Under the pieces are notes generated by a model. The model saw only the letters and a list, made by a program, of their open reading frames with translations. It did no database searches and was not told where the DNA came from. 64,000 bases of DNA, from positions 62,001 through 126,000 of the forward strand of contig QQVO01000007.1 in NCBI GenBank assembly GCA_003388505.1. The letters are read 5' to 3'. The position numbers were made by a program, and so were the translations under genes. Shown piece after piece: positions 8,809 to 17,461 of the stretch. The DNA comes from Planctomycetota bacterium (GTDB lineage: Bacteria; Planctomycetota; Planctomycetia; Planctomycetales; Planctomycetaceae). Every line of letters starts with the position of its first letter. Position 1 is the stretch's first letter.

Positions 8809-9875
8809 GGCGAGCCGATCCTTTCTCTGATTCTCGCCGCCACCGCGGCGGTGTCGTCGGGAGGTACGTATTTCCAGGTGGGTAGCCGGCCGTCGAAGGC
8901 GCGCGTCAGTCCGGCCCGCTCGAACGATTCGTGGAATCTGCGAAAACGCCGGGCCGGAATCCGCTCCTTGAGGTGCGCCACGTGCACCGGCCGGCCGGTC
9001 GCCGTCGCTTCGGTCGTCATCGACACCGAGTCGCCCGTCACCACCACGTGGTCGCAAACCGCCAGCGCGGCGAGATAGGGATTCGCCCCTTCCCCTTCCC
9101 ACACGAGGTGCGGAGCACCGAACGCCGTGCTGAACATCGAGCAGATCTGCCGGGGCGTCCGCCGCGAGGGAATCACGAGCAGCCGCGCGCCGTCTCGCTG
9201 TACGGCGTTCCGGAGGGAATCGATCAGGCGAAACGCGTCTCGTGCTGTGAACCCGTAGTAGCGATTCGGCCCGCCCAGCAGGACGGCCACAAGAGGCCGC
9301 GTTCCCCCCGCGAGCTTCGCGGCCAGTTCAGTCTCGCGGGCCGACTCCAGAACCTCCCTGTTGATGTGATGCAACGCCCCCCGCGTTGAGATCACGTTCG
9401 ATCCGGTGAGGCCGTCGTGCTCCGGCGCAAGCACGAGATCGAAGTTCGACAACTCAACCCGCGGGTGCTGGATGAAAACGGTGAAGACCCGCTCTCCCCA
9501 CAGGCGTTTGAAGCAGATCAGCGGGATCACCCCATGACGCCCGCAAGCGATCACCAGCCGGGGGGGATTCACCGCGTCCAGCAACTCACCGCCGCGAAAC
9601 GCCCACCGCGCCCGCGGCACGATCGACATCGGCAGCCAACTGGACATCCGCCGCAGCCGCGTTCTCTTCTCTTCAAAACGCAGGCCGACCGCGTCCGAGA
9701 GGCCCCGCATCTGGCTCAGCATGCCGGCGGCGCCGATCGAGAGTCCCCAGCACACCCTCTCGGTTTCAGGGTCTGCCGCCGCACCGTGCTCGTCGTACAC
9801 CGACAGTTGCGGGCGCGCCCTGCGTCCACGGGACGTCAGTGTGCTCTGTGAAATGGGACTGCAACCGTTCGCCAC
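8796..9875 (-). CDS. ELM1-like (mitochondrial fission ELM1 family) protein
   Basis: About 359 residues with a GT-B-like look: AAGMLSQMRGLSDAVGL near the N terminus, VIACGRHGVIPL at about residue 110, VLLGGPNRYYGF at about 195, and a C-terminal VVTGDSVSMTTEA segment, all matching the bacterial ELM1/PF06258 pattern. Bacterial members occur in lipid A and polysaccharide gene clusters and are suspected glycosyltransferases. The start is called as GTG at 9875 because AAGGAGG lies six bases before it. It overlaps the oxygenase copy B by 13 bases. Assignment to the family is confident; enzymatic activity is inference. Confidence 0.8.
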   Translation of the reverse strand: MANGCSPISQSTLTSRGRRARPQLSVYDEHGAAADPETERVCWGLSIGAAGMLSQMRGLSDAVGLRFEEKRTRLRRMSSWLPMSIVPRARWAFRGGELLDAVNPPRLVIACGRHGVIPLICFKRLWGERVFTVFIQHPRVELSNFDLVLAPEHDGLTGSNVISTRGALHHINREVLESARETELAAKLAGGTRPLVAVLLGGPNRYYGFTARDAFRLIDSLRNAVQRDGARLLVIPSRRTPRQICSMFSTAFGAPHLVWEGEGANPYLAALAVCDHVVVTGDSVSMTTEATATGRPVHVAHLKERIPARRFRRFHESFERAGLTRAFDGRLPTWKYVPPDDTAAVAARIRERIGSPCQS

Positions 9876-9996
9876 CGATGCCTCCTTGCGCGGCGTCAAG
9901 ACCTGAGACTCCGCTCAGGCGGGGCGGGACTTTATTCCAACCCGTAAAGCCCGGTCAATATCGCTTAACGAGGCAAACTGAGGCCTTATGCGCAAG

Positions 9997-12264
9997 CTAC
10001 GCAGGTCGGTTGGATTCGCTCCGCCGAATCACATCCACCACGCCGGAAAGCGATGCCTGCAGACGGCGGTTGAGCATGCTGGCGAAGACCAGTCCCGCGA
10101 TGCCACCCAGGCAGACCAGCAGCATCGGGATCGGTTCAATCGCCTCCCCTCCGAAGGACGGCAGCGTCAGCCCCACAACCGCCAGCAGCGGCACGATGCC
10201 GACGCCGATCAGATACCGCTGCAGCCGCCGCAGGAGTTCACTCAACTCGTTCGCATCCTCCGCTCCGCTCAGGCCGTGCTTCAAAAAGACCGGATAGAGC
10301 GTCCCCAGGCAGAACAGAGTCGCCAGAAAAAACGGGTACGCCGTCGCAATCAGTCCGCAGATCGTCAGCGAGCCGAGGAACGTCAGATAGAGATGTAGCG
10401 GCAACTCCCCCACGCCGATGTGCAGCGAAATAGGATAAGCCACCCCGGCCGCCACCCACAGGCACAGGCAAATCAGCGCCGCCTGTTCCCCCAGCCGCAG
10501 GCAGTAAAACCGCTCCTTGGTGTCGTCCAGGACCGCCGATCGCCCCAGGTCGTGCACCATGTTCACCACCCGCATCGCACGACGCACCAGCCACACCCCC
10601 GCCGCCACGCCCAACGGGAAGGCAATCAGATTGATCACCATCTGCACCCGCTCAAAGACCGCGAGCAATTCCGCAGCGTTCGGCTCCTGCTCCAGCGCCG
10701 CCCTGTTGTAGCTGTAATTGTAAACGCCGGCGAGCGCGTTCGGGATCAGCACCATCAGCACCAGGATCGGGACGGCGAACCGCCGGCAGAACGAACTGAA
10801 TTCCGACTTCGGCGGATCGATCAGCTCGCGGGCCGCCGGTTCCAGACAGAACTCCAGTTGCTGAGCCAGCGCCGCCGCCGTCTGCCAGCGATCGTCCGGC
10901 TCCGGCGCAAGGCAGCGCTTCAACACGCGATAGAGCGTCGCCGAACATCCCTCGGGACGCGGTTTCTGCAGACCCTTCCGCCGCGTCGCAATCATCCGCT
11001 CCAGAATCTCGTCCCAGTCGGCGTCGGGCTGCTCCTCATCGAACGGCCGCTTCCCGGTCAACAGCTCCCACAACATCACGCCGAGAGAATAAACATCGCT
11101 CCGCGCATCAAGTTCCTCCGGCTGACGATCCAGCCCCGGATGAAACGCCTCCAGTTGCTCCGGCGACATGAACGCCAGACTCCCCCCGAAGTACGCCGCC
11201 GGCGTCGCCCCCGAGACCGACTCGCTGAAGCTGATGTTGAAGTCCGCCAGCTTCGGCTCCGCTTCGCCCGTCAGCAGCACGTTGGCCGGCTTAACGTCCC
11301 GGTGCAAAACGCCCCGCTGATGCGCGTAATCGAGCGCCTGCGCCAGCCGGGCCCCCAGCCATGCCACGGCGTCCGGCCATTCGTAACCCGCCAGTTTTCG
11401 TCGGACCGACGAATCGCTCGGCCGCAGCTCTCCCCGCGCTTCGAGCGCCTCGTCAACCACGTCCAGCAGCAGCCGGCCGGTTTGCCCGGCCGCGCCTTGA
11501 TCGCGCAGCCGGTAGACCACCTCCTGCAGCGTTCCGCCGGGGACGTACTGCATGTAGAGCAGCCGCAGCTTCTGATCCGGCAGCACGCGCTGGTCGTAGA
11601 CTCGAACGATGTGGTCGTGATCGAGCTGCGCCAGCGTCTGCGGTTCGGTCCCTTCGTCCGACGAGACCTTCACCGCCACGAGTCGCTGCATCGAGATCTG
11701 CCGCGAGAGGAACACCTTCGCAAACGCACCGCGTCCCAGTTCCACCAGCAACTCAAAGTCGTCGAGCCGTTCCCCCGGCTGCACCCCGTCAAGCGCCGCC
11801 TGTTCATTCGGATCGACGACAACCGTCGCGCGGAACTCGTCAGACAGCCCCAGCAGCCGCCGCACCGCCTCCGCCTGCTGCGGATACTCCTGTAGAAACT
11901 CCTCCGCCTCGACCGCCAGCCCGCTGGCCCGCCGCGCCTGGAATTCCTCGTAAATCAACTCCGCCGGCAGGCTCTCCCCCAGCGTGCTGGGAAACTCACT
12001 CTGGTATTCCGACAGCCGTTTCGGGAAAACGAACCGCGTGAACCGGTATTCCAGATCGGCCTTGATCAGTTCCACCAGCACCGTTCGCCGCAGCGTCGTA
12101 TCGCCCGGCAGATAATGCCCCAGTTCAGGCGGCTTCTCGGTCGATTCCCAGGCCTCGACGAATCGGCACACGTGATCGGCCAGCACCGAAAATGTGTCCG
12201 ATTCCCGGGGACGACGCATCGCGCTCCCGGTCGCCTGATCGGTCCGTGGTGACTCGGCATCCAT
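9997..12264 (-). CDS. Transmembrane Ser/Thr protein kinase with DFN instead of DFG
   Basis: A 755-residue eukaryotic-type kinase. The glycine loop is LGRGAFAKVFL, the ATP-binding Lys is Lys199 (VAVKV), and the catalytic loop is HRDVKPAN (Asp323). The metal-binding loop reads ADFNISF (Asp341-Phe-Asn343) where DFG is usual. An activation-segment SPEQ motif and the DVYSLGVMLWELLTG helix are intact. An N-terminal region of about 165 residues precedes the kinase fold. The last 250 residues hold about six hydrophobic segments, so it is anchored in the membrane with no obvious external sensor domain. The ATG at 12264 is preferred to upstream ATGs that lie in repeat sequence. Confidence 0.9.
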   Translation of the reverse strand: MDAESPRTDQATGSAMRRPRESDTFSVLADHVCRFVEAWESTEKPPELGHYLPGDTTLRRTVLVELIKADLEYRFTRFVFPKRLSEYQSEFPSTLGESLPAELIYEEFQARRASGLAVEAEEFLQEYPQQAEAVRRLLGLSDEFRATVVVDPNEQAALDGVQPGERLDDFELLVELGRGAFAKVFLSRQISMQRLVAVKVSSDEGTEPQTLAQLDHDHIVRVYDQRVLPDQKLRLLYMQYVPGGTLQEVVYRLRDQGAAGQTGRLLLDVVDEALEARGELRPSDSSVRRKLAGYEWPDAVAWLGARLAQALDYAHQRGVLHRDVKPANVLLTGEAEPKLADFNISFSESVSGATPAAYFGGSLAFMSPEQLEAFHPGLDRQPEELDARSDVYSLGVMLWELLTGKRPFDEEQPDADWDEILERMIATRRKGLQKPRPEGCSATLYRVLKRCLAPEPDDRWQTAAALAQQLEFCLEPAARELIDPPKSEFSSFCRRFAVPILVLMVLIPNALAGVYNYSYNRAALEQEPNAAELLAVFERVQMVINLIAFPLGVAAGVWLVRRAMRVVNMVHDLGRSAVLDDTKERFYCLRLGEQAALICLCLWVAAGVAYPISLHIGVGELPLHLYLTFLGSLTICGLIATAYPFFLATLFCLGTLYPVFLKHGLSGAEDANELSELLRRLQRYLIGVGIVPLLAVVGLTLPSFGGEAIEPIPMLLVCLGGIAGLVFASMLNRRLQASLSGVVDVIRRSESNRPA

Positions 12265-13096
12265 CGCGCCCGATTGTAACGCCGCCGCCCCGAACCCGAA
12301 GCCCCAGCACCGTAGCGCACGCAGCCTTGCGTGCGTCCCGCTGATCGCAAACACCGCTCACACTCGCTGGCAGCGTGCGCTACGAACAAGGGCAGCACTC
12401 CACGCAGGACGACAAGACTCTGCACGTGGGCAGCACGGACCGCGACCCGCCGGCCACGCTCGCACACTGCCCGCCAATAAAAAAGCCGCAGGAGCGAAGA
12501 ACTCGCGCCTGCAGCATGTCAGCCGGACAATTCGTGCCTTGCGACGGATGGAGTCGCTGCGAGACGAGCGGCGGTCTGGCCCTGCTTCTGCAGGCGCCGT
12601 ACGTAGACCGCGGCCCACGCTGATGTTGGTCCTCCGACGGAAATGTGCGACGAAAAGTCCTTTCCCGCCCGTTTCCGGACGAGAGCTGAGTTCAGTATTT
12701 ATCGTGAATTGATGGACGCAGTCATGTCAGGGAGCACGAATCCCGCAGGGTTGAGTGCGGTGAACGCCGCTGAAGCGATCGCTCGACAAGGCCCTGGCAG
12801 GGCATGATTCTTCTTGGCTCGAAAGTTATCGGCAATCCGACTCGTGGTTCGTCAATTCAAACTCTTTGGGCGGGGCGGTTCGTATGGGAGCACGAATCCC
12901 GAAAGGTTTCGTGCGGATTTGCAATGCAGCCAACCCGACAACAAAGCCCTGACAGGGCAAGTGTGACGGAATTCTGTCTGAGCGTCTACGGGATTTTTCA
13001 GTCAATCCGCCCGTCCCCCGCCATCGGCGGAGTTGGTTCGGTTGTCGAACTTTCAACAACGAATCGATCGAAAATCGACGCCGCCGAGCCGTCAGT
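12265..13096. repeat. Long repeat-filled intergenic region (families F2 and F3)
   Basis: No gene is supported. Two F3 hairpins face each other (about 12309-12340 and 12365-12387, core GCAGCGTGCGCTACGAA). Two direct copies of F2 follow, 12730-12804 and 12886-12960, each beginning GGGAGCACGAATCCCG and ending GCCCTGnCAGGGCA. A third F2 copy is at 37671-37744 in reverse orientation. Confidence 0.75.
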
Positions 13097-13126
13097 TTGA
13101 CCCTCAAATTCTAGGACCGGTATAAT
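13097..13126 (+). promoter_or_regulatory. Sigma-70-like promoter for the NfeD-type gene
   Basis: TTGACC at 13097-13102, an 18-base spacer and TATAAT at 13121-13126, giving a leader of about 38 bases before the ATG at 13171. It is the closest match to the housekeeping consensus that I noticed in the window. The assignment is by motif only. Confidence 0.55.
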
Positions 13127-13170
13127 TCGCTGACCTTTCACCCTCTTTGCACCAGATCACGTGAGACACG

Positions 13171-15414
13171 ATGTCGAGTCGACGCGAAACTCGCACCATC
13201 AAGCTGGCTCGCCGGGCGGTACTGGCCTCTGCGGCGGCGCTGCTCCTCTTGCCGCGTCTCCACGTGAGCCGTGCGCAGGATGCCGCCGATTCCGCCGAAG
13301 CCGCCCGCCCCGTCGGACGCTACATCACCCTCGAGAGTCCAATCACCGACGATACGATCGCCTGGGTGAAACAGACGGCGCTGGAACTGCAGCAAATCGC
13401 CTTCCAGGAAGGCCGGCCGGCGTTTCTCATGCTGGAAGTGCGCCCCGGCACCAGCCAGTTCCATCATGTCTACGCCCTCGCCGAATTTCTCACCTCCTCC
13501 GCGATCCCGAATGTCCGCACGGTCGCCTGGATTCCGGAAACCGTCGTCGGACACAACGCCATCGTTGCACTGGCCTGCTCCGAAATCGTGATGCACCCCG
13601 ATGCCCAGCTCGGCGACATCGGTCTGGGCAAAGCGCTCTCCGCCGACCAGCAGCAGTTCATCCGCAACATGGTCGCCAAGCGGCGAAACACCAAGGTCAA
13701 CGAGTTCCTCGCCGTCGCCCTCATGGACCCGCAGGCGACACTGGTCCAACTCACCGTTTCGCCGCAACCGGGCGTCAGCGAGAAGCGGCTCGTCACCGAG
13801 GAAGAAGCGGAGAAGGTTCTCCGCAGCGGCGTCGAGATCAACGATCGCAAGACGATCAAGGAAGCCGGCACGCCGGGCCTCTTCTCCGGGGCCGCTGCCC
13901 GCAACTTCGACATCCTCGTCGTGCGCACGGCGAACGAACGGTTCGAACTGGCCGATCACTATGGACTTCCGGGCGAAGCGCTCCGCGAGCAGCGAGCGCC
14001 CGCCACCGCCGCCTCGGTGACGCTCATCGAAGTCAACGGCATGATTGAACCGGTGCTCGAGACGTTTCTCATGCGGCAAATCGACCGCGCCGAGGCGGCC
14101 GGCACCCGAACGATCATTTTCAACATCACCTCCGACGGCGGACTGCTGTACCCCAGTCGCGACCTCGCGTTTCACGTCGCCGATCTTGAGCAGAAGGATA
14201 TTCGCACCATCGCCTATATTCCCGATCGGGCTCTCAGCGGCGCGGCGTTCATTGCGTTCGGTTGCGACGAAATCTACATGAAACAGGGCGCAACGATTGG
14301 AGACATCCTGCCGATCGAGGCCCGCCCGGGCGGACCCATCGAACGCGCGCCTGAGAAAGTCCTCAGCCCGCTCCTGGAATGGTTGAGCGACATCGCGGAG
14401 AGAAAAGGACGCCCCCGCGCCGCACTGATGGCCATGGCCGATCCCGACCTCGAAGTCTTCCAGGCGACCGACTCGCAGACCGGTTCGGTCACCTACCTGA
14501 GTGAGCAGGAGATCGCCTCCGACCCCGACCGCTGGGTCAAGGGCGCCCGCGTGGAAGAGTCAAAAGCCGGCATCCCGATGACCGTCGGCGCTCCCCGCGC
14601 GCACGAGTTGAGAATCGCCGAAGAACCGGTGAAGGATTTTGAGGAACTCAAGGAACGCGTCGGCATTCCCCCCGGAGTCAATCCGGTCACCATCGGACGC
14701 ACCTGGATCGACGACTTCGTCTTCTTCCTCAACCATCCCTGGGTCATGGGCTTCCTGTTCTTCGTCGGCATCGTCTGCATCTACCTCGAACTCCACTTCA
14801 TGACCGGACTGCTCGGCATCGTCTCGGCCCTCTGTTTCGGCCTCTTCTTCTGGAGCAAGGTTCTGGGCGGCACGGCCGGGTGGCTCGAAGTGGTGTTGTT
14901 TCTGCTCGGCATCGGGTGCCTCGCAATGGAGATCTTCGTCATCCCCGGATTCGGCGTCTTCGGCGTCTCCGGCGGCCTGCTGATTCTGGCCGCGCTCATT
15001 ATGGCCAGCCAGACCTTCGGCAATCTGGAGTCGGGCCGCGACATGAACTCGGCGTCGACCACGCTCATGACGCTCAGCGGCGCGGTGGTCGCCGTCGTCG
15101 TGATGGCCATTGTGTTCAGCCGGTTCCTGCCCAGCATCCCGCTGCTCAATCAGATGATCCTGACTCCGCCCGGAGCCGGCGATCTTCCCGACCTGGACGA
15201 ACCCCTGCTGCGGCCCGAACTGACCGACAGTTCGCCCGGCGGCGAATTCGTGGGCGCGGTCGGCACCGCCCGCAGCGTCCTCCGGCCGGCCGGCAAAGCC
15301 GAGATCGAGGGCAGGCTTCTCGACGTTGTCAGCGATGGACCGTTCCTGGCCGCAGGAACAAACATCAAAGTCGTGCGGGTCTCCGGCAACCGCATCGTCG
15401 TCCGCCAGGCGTGA
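13171..15414 (+). CDS. NfeD-type membrane serine protease homologue with two ClpP-like domains
   Basis: A 747-residue protein: signal or anchor segment, two tandem ClpP/crotonase-like domains (about residues 50-260 and 285-470), three to four membrane segments (about 520-640), and a C-terminal NfeD OB-fold (about 690-747). The second domain keeps a candidate nucleophile, Ser356 in DRALSGAAF, and a candidate catalytic Lys396 before a GRP motif. At the matching site the first domain has Gly127 (ETVVGHNA), so it is probably inactive. Known NfeD1b proteases cut stomatin-type membrane proteins. No stomatin gene lies next to it. The domain arrangement is read from sequence; activity is inference. 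Confidence 0.85.
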   Translation: MSSRRETRTIKLARRAVLASAAALLLLPRLHVSRAQDAADSAEAARPVGRYITLESPITDDTIAWVKQTALELQQIAFQEGRPAFLMLEVRPGTSQFHHVYALAEFLTSSAIPNVRTVAWIPETVVGHNAIVALACSEIVMHPDAQLGDIGLGKALSADQQQFIRNMVAKRRNTKVNEFLAVALMDPQATLVQLTVSPQPGVSEKRLVTEEEAEKVLRSGVEINDRKTIKEAGTPGLFSGAAARNFDILVVRTANERFELADHYGLPGEALREQRAPATAASVTLIEVNGMIEPVLETFLMRQIDRAEAAGTRTIIFNITSDGGLLYPSRDLAFHVADLEQKDIRTIAYIPDRALSGAAFIAFGCDEIYMKQGATIGDILPIEARPGGPIERAPEKVLSPLLEWLSDIAERKGRPRAALMAMADPDLEVFQATDSQTGSVTYLSEQEIASDPDRWVKGARVEESKAGIPMTVGAPRAHELRIAEEPVKDFEELKERVGIPPGVNPVTIGRTWIDDFVFFLNHPWVMGFLFFVGIVCIYLELHFMTGLLGIVSALCFGLFFWSKVLGGTAGWLEVVLFLLGIGCLAMEIFVIPGFGVFGVSGGLLILAALIMASQTFGNLESGRDMNSASTTLMTLSGAVVAVVVMAIVFSRFLPSIPLLNQMILTPPGAGDLPDLDEPLLRPELTDSSPGGEFVGAVGTARSVLRPAGKAEIEGRLLDVVSDGPFLAAGTNIKVVRVSGNRIVVRQA

Positions 15415-15536
15415 GGTCGCGTCCCGTCGAGCCGCAACCCGCAGGGGAGCGATCCTTTCAATCCGCAACGAAACGACATCAGCGTAACCCCTCCGCAAAC
15501 TCCGTAACCGATCATCCAGCGCCGACGCCGCCCATC

Positions 15537-17114
15537 ATGCAGGAGACCGAGACTGACACCGAGCAGCGAGCCCCGGCAACGCGGTTGCCGCGACTCCGCC
15601 GCTTGCCCGCGCAACTGCTCCGCCGCAATCCCTTCGGCGGCGACTGTCTTCCGGTCCGCGTCCCGATCCTGTTTTCGTCCGCACGCCGCCCCTCGCTTCC
15701 CATCCCCCATCCCTGGAACTATCGGCAGCCGATCCGCATTCTCGAATCCTACTTCACCGGAGCAGACGACGACGCCGGCCCCGGACGACACAACCGCTAC
15801 CTCGACGCGCCCGGCTTCCCTCCCGTCCTCGTCACCCGCGACCCGGGAATCATCCGCGCCATCCTGACCGCAACGGGAGATCGCGAGGGGCAGTTCGACC
15901 GCGACACTTTGCCGTCGACGGGCATCGCCCGCGCCACCGGCAAAGACACGCTGCTCTTTGCCAACGGTTCGTTCTGGAGACGACAGCGGAAAGTCGCCGC
16001 GTCCCCCTTCGGAAAAACCGGCCTCTATCAACCGGAACTCTTTCACGAGTTCGAAGAGACGTTCCGAAACACGGTGCGAGGTCGTCTGGATGTGCTCAGA
16101 AGCTACCTCGTCCAGCACGATCAGACGAGCATCCAGATCGAAGCCGAGCCGGAAATCAAAGCGCTCATGCTGGAGATGCTGCTCAACTGCTTCTTCCGCG
16201 CCCGGATCGAATACAACGACATTCGCGAGATCTACGTCCCCGCCCTGGAACGTGTGATCGACCACATCGTCCGCGACACCGTCGTCAACCGCCTGGGCTT
16301 GCCCGTTTCGCACTTGGCCCGCTTCAGCTCACGCTTCCGCAAGACTCAGACAGACTTCAACAGAATCGAAGAACTCACTGACCGCGTTCTGGCGAAGAGG
16401 AACTCCGGCGAAGGACTCTGGAGCCGCTTCAAGTCGGAAGCCCCCGATGAAGCACTGCGAAGCAACATCAAGGTCTTCGTGGCCGGCGCACTCGAAGCAA
16501 CCACCTCCTATGCCGCCTGGGCGGTCTCTCATCTGGCCCGTCATCCGGCTGCACAGGAGCGCGTCTACGAGGAAGTGCGCGAGCTGGAAGACTATTCCCC
16601 CGAGAATCTCGAAGGGGCGACGTATCTGGCGCACGTCCTCGACGAGACGTTGCGCCTGACCCCATCGCTCTATTTCCTGCCGCGCTCCGCCACGGCCGAT
16701 ACCTGGCTGGAAACGGCCGACGGGCGAAAAATGTTCATCCCGGGAGGGACGCACATTCTGCTCGACGTCTGGCATGCCAATCGACACGAGGACCACTGGG
16801 GAACCGCCGTCACCGGTTATCCCGCCGATCAATTCGCACCCGAGCGCTGGGAGCAAACGTCCGCTGATGGTCGCGGGTCAAAAGAGATGCTTCACTTCGG
16901 CTTCGGACACGGGGCACGCATCTGTCCCGGAAAACATCTGGGCCAATTGGAAACGGCGCTTGTCGTCGGAGCGTTCGTCAAACTCTTTCGCTTCCGCGCC
17001 GTCAATCAGCACAACGACGCCAAAGCCGGAGTCTCCACCAAACCTCTCGACGGAGCCCTTATGGAACTCGAACTGCGCCATCCCGAACCGGCAACCCCGA
17101 ACGTTAACAATTGA
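15537..17114 (+). CDS. Cytochrome P450
   Basis: A 525-residue heme monooxygenase. The heme loop FGFGHGARICPGK places the thiolate ligand at Cys463. The K-helix ExxR motif is DETLR, and the I-helix has AGALEATTS in place of the usual AGxxTT. FAPERW marks the meander. There is no N-terminal membrane anchor, so it is probably soluble and depends on separate redox partners, none of which are nearby. The ATG at 15537 lacks a clear ribosome-binding site; the frame is open far upstream but that part overlaps the NfeD-type gene. The substrate is unknown. Confidence 0.9.
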   Translation: MQETETDTEQRAPATRLPRLRRLPAQLLRRNPFGGDCLPVRVPILFSSARRPSLPIPHPWNYRQPIRILESYFTGADDDAGPGRHNRYLDAPGFPPVLVTRDPGIIRAILTATGDREGQFDRDTLPSTGIARATGKDTLLFANGSFWRRQRKVAASPFGKTGLYQPELFHEFEETFRNTVRGRLDVLRSYLVQHDQTSIQIEAEPEIKALMLEMLLNCFFRARIEYNDIREIYVPALERVIDHIVRDTVVNRLGLPVSHLARFSSRFRKTQTDFNRIEELTDRVLAKRNSGEGLWSRFKSEAPDEALRSNIKVFVAGALEATTSYAAWAVSHLARHPAAQERVYEEVRELEDYSPENLEGATYLAHVLDETLRLTPSLYFLPRSATADTWLETADGRKMFIPGGTHILLDVWHANRHEDHWGTAVTGYPADQFAPERWEQTSADGRGSKEMLHFGFGHGARICPGKHLGQLETALVVGAFVKLFRFRAVNQHNDAKAGVSTKPLDGALMELELRHPEPATPNVNN

Positions 17115-17461
17115 TTGCCGAATCTCGCCTGACAATCTTCCGGCCCGAACGTCGTCCACACAGACTGTTCGGCCGCGACCCGCAGGGCAGCGCTCAGCGG
17201 CCGAATCGACGGCGTCGCCACATCGGCGTGACACACCCGTTCTGAGTGAGATACACTCACACCGGTCAAAGTTCATGGGCCGCAACCCATGAGCCTCCGC
17301 CAAAGCTGTCGCACTCCCTCTTTTCTGACTCCCTGCGGCCGGATTGAGGGAACTTTCACCGGATGCTGCCCGTCCAAGGAGGGTATCGCGAATGCGCCCT
17401 TTCTGCTCGCGGCCCCGTCTATGACCGGGCGTTCATTGACTCTGCGAAGGACTCCGTTCCC

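Noticed and set aside
14880-15536. N-terminal extension of the P450 frame
   Set aside because: It overlaps the NfeD-type gene and is Arg-rich out-of-frame sequence; the P450 begins at 15537.
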